Source: Magnetospirillum sp.
GTDB lineage: Bacteria; Pseudomonadota; Alphaproteobacteria; Rhodospirillales; Magnetospirillaceae
Reading direction: 5' to 3'
DNA: 64,000 nucleotides
NCBI GenBank assembly: GCA_024707145.1
Contig: JANQAI010000011.1
Coordinates: forward strand, 1,178,001-1,242,000
Shown here one piece after another: positions 56,628 through 64,000 of the stretch. Every line of letters begins with the position of its first letter. Within the stretch, counting starts at the first letter, position 1. A program made the position numbers and the translations under genes. The notes beneath the pieces were generated by a model. It saw only the letters and a program-made list of their open reading frames with translations. It had not been told where the DNA came from and searched no databases.

Positions 56628-58775
56628 TCACTTCACTTCCTTGAGGTGGAACAGGCGGTGCTTGTCGATGGTGGTCTCGAAGCCATCGGGAACGACGAAG
56701 GTGGTCGCGTCGGATTCGATGATGGCGGGCCCGACGATGTGGTTGCCGGCCTTGAGCGCCTCCATCTTCCACACCACCGCATCAACCCACGTCTTGTGGC
56801 GGTAGAAGGGACGGTGGCCGAGCCGCGCCTGCGCCGGCGGGGTCGGGCCGGCATCGGGGTCCTCGGGCAGCACCGGCTTCTGGGTAGCGACGGTGCCGCG
56901 CAGGATGGCGCCGGTGATGGAGAAGCCCAACTCGGGCGACCGGGCCGAAGAGGCGTAAACGCGGCCGTAAGTGTTCTCGAAGGCGTCGACGATCTTGTTC
57001 CAGTCGTCGGCCGTCGCCGCACTGGGCACCGGCGAGACGATTTCGAGATCGTTGAGCTGCCCCATGTACTGCATCTTGTAGCCGGGGATCAGCATCACGT
57101 CCTCGGGCTTGAACCCGTTGATGACGAACTCGTCGATCACCTTGGTGGCCAGTTCCGACCAGGCCTCCTGCAGGGTCTTGCAGGCCGCCGCCTTGTCCTC
57201 GTCGCCGGCCAGCTGAGGCAGACCGAGGTCGACCGACTTGTCATAGCGGTACTCAAAGTCGGCGCAGGCGCAGCCGAAGGCCGAGAAGCCGGCCGCCCAG
57301 GCGGGAACCACCACGTCCTTGAAGCCGACCCCTTCGGTATAGCCATAGGTGTGAACCGGGCCGGCCCCACCGTAGGAGAAGCAGGTGAACTCGGCCGGGT
57401 TGTACCCCTTGGCACTGATGTTGGCGCGCAGGTACTCGGACAGCGTCAGGTCGAGCAATTCGATGACGCCCGCCGCCGCATCCTCGACGGACAGGCCGAG
57501 CGGATCGGCGATCTGCTCCTTGATGTGCCGGCGGGCACGCTCGACGTCCAGCTTTATGGCGCCGCCCAGGAAGTTGTCCGGATTGAGGTAGCCGAGAACC
57601 ACATGGCAGTCGGAGACCGTCACGGTGTCCAGGCCGCTTTCCGGCCAGCAGGTGCCGACGCGATAGCCGGCGCTGTCCGGCCCCAGCTTGATGGACTTGC
57701 TGTAAGGGTCGAGGCGGACGAAGCTGCCGGCACCGGCGCCCACCGAGTCCATCGCCACCAGCGGGAGCGACAGGACCAGGCGGGCCATGTCGGGATCGGA
57801 CTTGATGGCGAAGCTGCCCTTGGTGATCAGGGCGACGTCGAAGCTGGTGCCGCCGATATCGGAGCAGGCGATGTTTTCGTCGCCCAGCGCCTCGCCCAGC
57901 AGCTTGGAACCGATCACGCCGCCGATGGGACCCGACACGATGGTCCGTGCCAGTTCCTTGGCTTTCCAGCTGATGGTGCCGCCATGGGTCGCCATCACGC
58001 GCAGATCGAACTTGCCGCCGTGCTTCTTGAAGCGGTCGCTCACCTTCTTGAGGGTCTGACGCGAAGGTTCGGCGCCATAGGCCTCCAGGATGGTGGTGTT
58101 CATCCGGTGGCTTTCCTTGCGGGACGGGTAATAGTCCACCGAGGCGAACACCGGAATTTCGGCCTTCAGCCTCTGCAGTTCGTCCCTGACCACGTCGCGG
58201 GCGCGTTGCTCGCTCGTCTCGTTCTTGTGGGACTGCAGCAGGCAGATCACGATCGCCTGCGAGCCGGCCGCCACCAGGTCCCGGGTGGCCTGGCGAACCT
58301 CGTTCTCCCGTAGCGGAATGGCGATGTTGCCCTGCACGTCGGTGCGCTCGGTCACGCCGCGGGTGCGCGACACCGGCACCAGGGGATCGTCGTAGCGGTG
58401 AGTGTTGAGGTGGATGCGGTCTTCCAGGGCGTAGCCGAGATAGCTCTGCAGCGCGCGGCCCATGGAATGGATCTGCTCGAATCCCTTGTTGCAGATCAGG
58501 CCGACGTTCAACCCTTTGCGCATCAGGATGCGGTTGAGCATGGCCGTACCGGAATAGACGCACGTCACCAGTTCGGGATAGACGTCGTCAACCCCTCGGC
58601 TCCAGTGCGCCAGGGCGTCGACCGACGAATTGTAGATGGCCAGGGATTCGTCCCCAGGGTTACTTTGCGCCTTGCCGACGACGAAACGGCCGTCGGCACG
58701 GACGAAGAAGGTATCGGTCATCGTGCCGCCGGCATCGATGCCCATCACCTGGACCGGGATATGTTGGTGTCCCAC
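56628..58775 (-). CDS. acxA: Acetone carboxylase beta subunit (HyuA-like)
   Basis: VMGIDAGGTMTDTFFVRADGRFVVGKAQSNPGDESLAIYNSSVDALAHW; HyuA family, operon order acxA-acxB-acxC. Confidence 0.93.
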   Translation of the reverse strand: MGHQHIPVQVMGIDAGGTMTDTFFVRADGRFVVGKAQSNPGDESLAIYNSSVDALAHWSRGVDDVYPELVTCVYSGTAMLNRILMRKGLNVGLICNKGFEQIHSMGRALQSYLGYALEDRIHLNTHRYDDPLVPVSRTRGVTERTDVQGNIAIPLRENEVRQATRDLVAAGSQAIVICLLQSHKNETSEQRARDVVRDELQRLKAEIPVFASVDYYPSRKESHRMNTTILEAYGAEPSRQTLKKVSDRFKKHGGKFDLRVMATHGGTISWKAKELARTIVSGPIGGVIGSKLLGEALGDENIACSDIGGTSFDVALITKGSFAIKSDPDMARLVLSLPLVAMDSVGAGAGSFVRLDPYSKSIKLGPDSAGYRVGTCWPESGLDTVTVSDCHVVLGYLNPDNFLGGAIKLDVERARRHIKEQIADPLGLSVEDAAAGVIELLDLTLSEYLRANISAKGYNPAEFTCFSYGGAGPVHTYGYTEGVGFKDVVVPAWAAGFSAFGCACADFEYRYDKSVDLGLPQLAGDEDKAAACKTLQEAWSELATKVIDEFVINGFKPEDVMLIPGYKMQYMGQLNDLEIVSPVPSAATADDWNKIVDAFENTYGRVYASSARSPELGFSITGAILRGTVATQKPVLPEDPDAGPTPPAQARLGHRPFYRHKTWVDAVVWKMEALKAGNHIVGPAIIESDATTFVVPDGFETTIDKHRLFHLKEVK

Positions 58776-58849
58776 GGTTTCCTCCGATTGGTCTGGTTAT
58801 GGGGGACTGGCCAACTTCTCCAGTCGTCCAGCCCCTTCCCAGCCATCAA

Positions 58850-58866
58850 GGCAACCGTCGTGCCAG
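58850..58866 (-). promoter_or_regulatory. Sigma-54 (-24/-12) promoter CTGGCACGACGGTTGCC upstream of acxA
   Basis: Match to TGGCACGN4TTGC with 12-nt GG-GC spacing, about 75 bp upstream of the acxA ATG. Confidence 0.8.
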
Positions 58867-58969
58867 AGCACGGATCCATCACCAACAGATTGTTTTATCT
58901 AGCCTTTCCATGACCTGGCGGCATTCCTTCGCGACCGCAACATGGCCTTCCTACGTCCGAAACCCAGAC

Positions 58970-58982
58970 GGACCGTCGGTCC
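58970..58982. promoter_or_regulatory. Candidate activator site GGACCG-T-CGGTCC
   Basis: Perfect 6-bp arms about 105 bp upstream of the acxA -24 box. Confidence 0.4.
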
Positions 58983-59002
58983 TCGTTCGGCATTATTGAA
59001 AA

Positions 59003-59031
59003 TGCCGGTGGGCATGCCTCTCCCACCGGCA
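59003..59031 (-). terminator. Terminator of the acetone carboxylase activator gene
   Basis: TGCCGGTGGG-N9-CCCACCGGCA followed on minus strand by TTTTC. Confidence 0.7.
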
Positions 59032-59125
59032 CCTGGGTACAGAACACGCTGAGGAAGCGGATTTGGGCGCTGTAATCTTCGTAGAAACCGCCTCGGGGCG
59101 CCCGTCTGGACCGATCGTCCGTCTT

Positions 59126-61138
59126 TCAGACGGTGGCGGTTCCTCCTCCGGCCGACAAGCGGTCGATGCCGTACCGCTTCATCTTCTCGTACAAGGTGCT
59201 TTTTGCGATACCAAGACGGGTGGCGGCCCGGGTGAAGTTGCCGTTTTCGGCCCGAATGGCGGCGATAATGGCCTGCCGTTCGCTGTCGGCAAGGCGACCA
59301 CTCTTTTCCGCGGGAGGGGGCGCATCCACCAACGCACCCGACGCGGAGGAAACTGCTGGCGCGACGAACTCGGGCGGCAGGTCGTCCGAAGTGAGGATAT
59401 CCTCTTCGGCCAACAGCACCATGCCCTCAATCACGTTGCGCAGCTCCCGCACGTTGCCGGGCCATGGATACCCCATCAGCACATCCATGACCTCGGCGGT
59501 CGGATATTTCGCCGGGACACCGTAACTGCGCGCGGTCTGGTCGACGAAATGGCGGATTAACAGGGGGATGTCGTCCTTATGCTCGGCCAGGGCCGGCAAA
59601 CGCAGCACGGTCACCGCCAGGCGATAGTACAAGTCCATGCGGAAATTGCCGGCAGCCACTTCCGCGCGCAAATCCCGATTGGTGGCGGCCAGCACCCGCA
59701 CCTGCACCTTCCTCGCCTTGTTTTCGCCCAGGCGATAGACCTCGCCCTCTTCCAGGACCCGCAGGAAATGGGCCTGCAGGTCCAGCGGCATTTCACCGAT
59801 CTCATCGAGAAAAAGGGTGCCGCCGTCCGCCGCCTCGAATTTTCCTGCCATGCCGCCACGCCGGGCACCGGTAAAGGCACCTTCGACGTAGCCGAACAAC
59901 TCGCTCGCCAACAAATCCCGCGTCATGCTGCCGCAATTAAGGGGCACGAATGGAGCAGAAGCTTTGGGACCGGCTCGATGTAGAGCCTGGGCGAATACCT
60001 CTTTGCCCGCGCCGGTGGGGCCGAGCAGCAGGACGGGAACGTGAATCCTTGCCAACTGGCGGGCCCGGCTCTTGACCTTCGCCAAGGCAGAACTGTTCCC
60101 GACGATGCCGTCTATCGGGTCCGCCAGCGGCCTGCCCTCCGGCTTCGGCTGCGACACTGCCGCCATGGACGTCCAGCGCCGCGACAATGGGATGGCGAGG
60201 ATCGTCCCGAGACGCTCCTCGTGGTCGATGACCGGTTCCAGCCAGTCGTTTTGCATCCATTCGGGAAGAGGATGCCGACGATCGGAGACACCGTCGACAA
60301 GGCCGTCGATGCCGATGTTTCTCCAGGTCGCCAAGTCGAGTCCGAGACTATCGAGAAACAGGCCGGCATTTTCGTTGGCGCGAACCAACCTGCCGCGGCG
60401 GTCAAAGATGACCAGCCCATTGTCGCCCCAGCGCTTGGCGCGGGTCAGCGTCACATCGAGCAGGCGCGCGCGCTTTTCCATTTCCAGCGCCGCCAGCCGC
60501 GTCTCGATGCGCCCGGCACAGGCAAGCGCCAAGGCCAAGCAATGGGTATTGTGGCTGCCGCTCAGCCCGGAAATGTCCAGGGCTCCCAAGATCTGGGCAT
60601 CATAGGGATCGCGAACGACGCTGGCCGAGCAGGTCCAGTGTTTGATTCCTTCGCAAAAGTGCTCGGCGGCACAAATCTGCACCGGTTGACCGGATGCCAG
60701 GGCGGTGCCGATGGCATTTGTCCCGCTTACCGCCTCGTCCCAAAGAGCCCCCGGTACGAGTTGGATGCCCTGGCCGTTATCCTTGGCGCCGGGATCGCCC
60801 TCGACCCAGAGGATGACCCCGGTGGGATCGGTCAAAATCATCATCGTTCCGGATTCGGCCAGAAATTCCCGAGCCTGTGCCATGACCGGCTTCGCGGCTT
60901 CGATCAGGTCGGAGTGCCGATGCTGCAATGAGCGCAGACCATCGCCGTCCACCGCCAGTGGCGCGGCCACACGGATGGGATTGACGCCTTGCTCAAGGCA
61001 ACGACGCCATGAGTCCTCTATCATGCGGCGCACGGCATCATGCGGCATACCGTCGCCCGACAGGAATTTTTCCCAGGCGATCATGACCGCCCTGTCGTCG
61101 CCGGTCGCCAAAGAGCGGCCGATCGCGTCGCGGGCCAT
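59126..61138 (-). CDS. acxR: Sigma-54-dependent GAF/AAA+/Fis activator (acetone carboxylase regulator type)
   Basis: [46 protein letters not shown]-terminal Fis HTH; adjacent to acxABC. Confidence 0.9.
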   Translation of the reverse strand: MARDAIGRSLATGDDRAVMIAWEKFLSGDGMPHDAVRRMIEDSWRRCLEQGVNPIRVAAPLAVDGDGLRSLQHRHSDLIEAAKPVMAQAREFLAESGTMMILTDPTGVILWVEGDPGAKDNGQGIQLVPGALWDEAVSGTNAIGTALASGQPVQICAAEHFCEGIKHWTCSASVVRDPYDAQILGALDISGLSGSHNTHCLALALACAGRIETRLAALEMEKRARLLDVTLTRAKRWGDNGLVIFDRRGRLVRANENAGLFLDSLGLDLATWRNIGIDGLVDGVSDRRHPLPEWMQNDWLEPVIDHEERLGTILAIPLSRRWTSMAAVSQPKPEGRPLADPIDGIVGNSSALAKVKSRARQLARIHVPVLLLGPTGAGKEVFAQALHRAGPKASAPFVPLNCGSMTRDLLASELFGYVEGAFTGARRGGMAGKFEAADGGTLFLDEIGEMPLDLQAHFLRVLEEGEVYRLGENKARKVQVRVLAATNRDLRAEVAAGNFRMDLYYRLAVTVLRLPALAEHKDDIPLLIRHFVDQTARSYGVPAKYPTAEVMDVLMGYPWPGNVRELRNVIEGMVLLAEEDILTSDDLPPEFVAPAVSSASGALVDAPPPAEKSGRLADSERQAIIAAIRAENGNFTRAATRLGIAKSTLYEKMKRYGIDRLSAGGGTATV

Positions 61139-61562
61139 TGTACATTCCTCCCTAGGACATCCTTCATGGGATGGCCGACTTTATTTTTATTGCCCCCAGC
61201 TTGCCCGTTACCGGAACCGGAGTGCAAATTTTTTATATAGTGCATTTTTTAAGAAACGGCTGCCGTTCAACAACCGCCTAAGATGCATATAACCAGATTA
61301 GGGGAGTCTGCATCTCCCTTCCAGACTATTCATCGAAGCAAGAAAGAGACCACTTCGGCAATCCGTTTGAAGGCGGGAAGATGGGGGAGGAAGCACTCAC
61401 CGGATCGTCCGGCTTTCGGACGCCGTGATCGACGAATCGACCGAAATCCGAACACGGAGATATTGGCCATGCCCCGATTAACCGGTGCGGTTTAGCCCCC
61501 ATCAGGCCAGGAAATTTCCATCCATCTGTCGCCGAACTACGCTGTGACCAGCCGTGGTTTTT

Positions 61563-62494
61563 TCATCCAGCCGTGGGTAGAGTCCGAGCCGACGTTACGC
61601 CGTCCGGCGCGGTGTGGGCAATGGGGCCAGGATCGGAGCCCGGGACGGGCGGAGATGCTGGCCCCATTGCCTTGAGTTTGGCGGCGTGAGCCGCCGGGGT
61701 CTGGTATCCGATGGCCGAATGGGGCCTGGTGGTGTTGTAGTCGGCCCTCCAGTCTGCGATAGCGGCGCGGGCCTGGGGCAGGCTGGTGAAGACTGTCTCG
61801 TTGAGCAGTTCGTCGCGCATCCGGCCGTTGAAGCTCTCGATGTATCCGTTCTGCATCGGCTTGCCGGGGGCGATGTAGTGCCACTCGACCCGGAGAGGTC
61901 CTGCGCCCATTTCAGCACGGCGTTGGAGGTCAGCTCCGTCCCATTGTCGGACACGATCATCCCTGGCCTGCCTCGTGTGCTGATCAGTACCGTCAGCTCA
62001 CGGACCACCCGCACCCCGGAAATCGAGGTATCGGGGACGGCGGCCAGGCATTCCCGCGTCACGTCGTCGACGATGTTGAGCACGCGGAAGCGGCGGCCGC
62101 AAGCCATCTGGTCATGGACGAAGTCCAACGACCAACGGGCGTTGGGCGTCGCCTCCACCAGGGTCGGCGCGCGGCTGCCGATGGCCTTGCGTCGCCCCCG
62201 GCGCCGGCGCACCGCCAATTCTTCCTCGCGGTAGAGCCGGTGACACGGCTGATGCCCGATGGCTCCCCGTCCCACCGCAGCAGGATGAACAGGCGCCGAT
62301 AACCGAACCGGCGCCGCTGCTGAGCCAAATCACGTAGGCGACCGCGCAGGACACTATCGTCACGGACCGACCGATAACGGACTATCGTGCGATCCGCCGC
62401 GATCACGGCGCAGGCCCGACGCTCGCTCATCCCAAAGCAGCTTTGCAGATGGGCGACAGCCTCCCGCTTGGCGGCGGGCCTCACCATTAATGGG
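61563..62494 (-). pseudogene. IS3-family transposase orfB, multiple frameshifts
   Basis: VRPAAKREAVAHLQSCFGMSERRACAVIAADRTIVRYRS, rve core ([69 protein letters not shown]) spread over three frames. Confidence 0.88.
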
Positions 62495-62495
62495 A

Positions 62496-63842
62496 TGGTC
62501 CGCCCCGTCCAGCTAACCGCACACTGGACGTCGGCAATCCAATCAGGGGAGACCGCCCTTATGCTCCGCAATAAACCCAAGGGAGCCGTGACCTACGGCA
62601 TCGACATCGGCAAGAACCTGTTCCACGTCGTCGGCGTGGATGCCGACGGCAAGCCGATCCAGAAAGTGAAGTTCCGCCGCGACACCGTGCTGCAATTCTT
62701 CGAGCGAGCTGAGTCCGCAACCGTGGGCATGGAGGCATGCCCCGGCTCGCAATGGCTGGCACGTAAGCTCCAGGAACGCGGCCACACCGTCCGCATCGTC
62801 CCGGCCCAATTCGTGAAGCCTTACGTCAAATCCAACAAGAACGACATCATCGACGCCGCCGCCATCGCCGAGGCGGTGACGCGGCCGACGATGCGCTTCG
62901 TCGAGGTTAAGAAGCCCGAGCAGGTCGACCTTCAGGCTCTGCATCGCATCCGCGACCAGATGGTGCGCAACCGGACCCGGCTGATCTGCCAGATGCGGGC
63001 GTTCTGCCTGGAATATGGCGTGGCGATGCGGCAAGGCGCGGGCGTCTTCAAACTGGATCTTCAACGGGTTCTGGCTGATGAAGGCAACGACCTTACGCCC
63101 ACCATGCGCCGACTTCTGGGCGATCTGGCTGACGACCTCGCCCATTTGGAAAAGCGCGTCGCGGCGATCAGCCGGGAGATCGACGCCCTGGCCGCGTGCA
63201 ATGATGTGGCTCGACGCCTGACGACGATTCCGGGGATCGGTGCCTTGGGGGCTACGGCATTGCTCGCCGCTGTCGGCGCCGGTCATCAGTTCACCAAGGC
63301 CAGGGATTTAGCAGCATGGCTGGGACTGGTGCCGCGCCAGCATTCCACCGGCGGCAAGCAGACATTGCTCGGCATCAGCAAGCGCGGCAATCCCTACATC
63401 CGGCGTCTACTCATCCATGGCGCCCGATCCTGCGTGCTGCATTTGGACAGGTCCCGGGATCGGCTGGGCCGGTGGATCGACCAATTGCAACAGCGCATGC
63501 ACCCAAACAAGGTGACGGTGGCGCTGGCAGCCAAGATCGCCCGCATCGCCTGGGTAGTGCTGACCAAACCCGGAGCCCTCTACGAACGCCGCGATCCGGC
63601 TATGGTGTAGGGGCTCCAACAGACTGCGAGGTCAAGGGACGTGATGACGAGGCAGTTGATCGCCGTGCCGTAAACCCTGTCAAAAAATCGGGCCCTGTGC
63701 CCGAACCATTATTTGGGAACGCACGAGCCGATCTCATCATGGCCTGGCTGCAACAGCAGCCCACTCGCGAGAGGCCGGATACATTTACGCAGACTGTTCC
63801 CGTCCATTCGCCCAAGACCCTTGCAGGGACGGGGCGGACCAT
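62496..63842 (+). mobile_element. IS110-family insertion sequence nested in an IS3-family element
   Basis: 16-bp perfect inverted repeats ATGGTCCGCCCCGTCC (62496-62511) and GGACGGGGCGGACCAT (63827-63842) flank the transposase gene. Confidence 0.8.
62561..63610 (+). CDS. IS110-family transposase
   Basis: YGIDIGKNLFHVVGVDADG, KNDIIDAAAIAEAV (DEDD part) and TIPGIGALGATALLAAVGAGHQFTKARDLAAWLGLVPRQHSTGGKQTLLGISKRGNPYIRRLLIHGARS (transposase_20). Confidence 0.95.
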   Translation: MLRNKPKGAVTYGIDIGKNLFHVVGVDADGKPIQKVKFRRDTVLQFFERAESATVGMEACPGSQWLARKLQERGHTVRIVPAQFVKPYVKSNKNDIIDAAAIAEAVTRPTMRFVEVKKPEQVDLQALHRIRDQMVRNRTRLICQMRAFCLEYGVAMRQGAGVFKLDLQRVLADEGNDLTPTMRRLLGDLADDLAHLEKRVAAISREIDALAACNDVARRLTTIPGIGALGATALLAAVGAGHQFTKARDLAAWLGLVPRQHSTGGKQTLLGISKRGNPYIRRLLIHGARSCVLHLDRSRDRLGRWIDQLQQRMHPNKVTVALAAKIARIAWVVLTKPGALYERRDPAMV

Positions 63843-64000
63843 ACATTTTTCCCAGAAGATCGCGCAGCGCCGCCTCGTTCAGCATCGACTCCGCCAGCAA
63901 CTTCTTCAGACGGGCGTTTTCGTCTTCCAACGCCTTCAGCCGCCGTGCCTCCGATACGTCGAGGCCGCCGTATTTGGCCTTCCATTTGTAGAACGTCGGC
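63843..64000 (-). pseudogene. IS3-family orfA, 3' portion, interrupted by IS110 and cut by window edge
   Basis: PTFYKWKAKYGGLDVSEARRLKALEDENARLKKLLAESMLNEAALRDLLGK. Confidence 0.85.

Noticed and set aside
54259-56805. 848-aa plus ORF
   Set aside because: Antisense of the acetone carboxylase alpha subunit.

Overview
High-GC, alphaproteobacterial-looking window (Magnetospirillum/Rhodospirillales-like by style; taxonomy is inference) dominated by anaerobic catabolism genes. Left to right: (1) a type I secretion locus: a truncated Ca-binding/EF-hand-type secreted protein with a (Gly-Asp-Thr)n tract, an AT-rich membrane ORF, an HlyB-like ABC exporter and an HlyD-like adaptor; (2) a divergent pair of IclR regulators, a DcaP-like porin and an ACD/GNAT fusion (Pat-like); (3) an anaerobic benzoate island: a liv-type ABC transporter, a thiolase, benzoate-CoA ligase, three paralogous GNATs, a cysteine-less Rrf2 regulator (BadM-like), an SDR, and the operon had-oah-dch-bcrC-bcrB-bcrA-bcrD plus a small Cys-rich ORF before a terminator; (4) a UspA gene, a gamma-carbonic-anhydrase-like protein, an MBL-fold protein, Ogt and an MFS transporter; (5) a two-component sigma-54 system, with tandem candidate enhancers and a strong -24/-12 promoter, in front of a liv-type transporter with two binding proteins and an Fe-ADH/thioesterase/ALDH/Fe-ADH/UspA operon; (6) a 3-oxoacid CoA-transferase plus acetone carboxylase operon with its sigma-54 activator and a -24/-12 promoter; (7) an IS110-family element nested in an IS3-family element. 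Main leads: a shared GGTA-N6-TACC palindrome across the benzoate island, a GNAT-trio/Rrf2 module, an undescribed 73-aa Cys-rich ORF ending the bcr operon, an undescribed helical protein ahead of UspA, and the sigma-54 alcohol operon. Many core genes carry single-base frameshifts; four can be repaired by the same edit (GAGCCTG to GAGCTG), which points to systematic sequence error rather than gene death. All calls are by eye; no searches were run.
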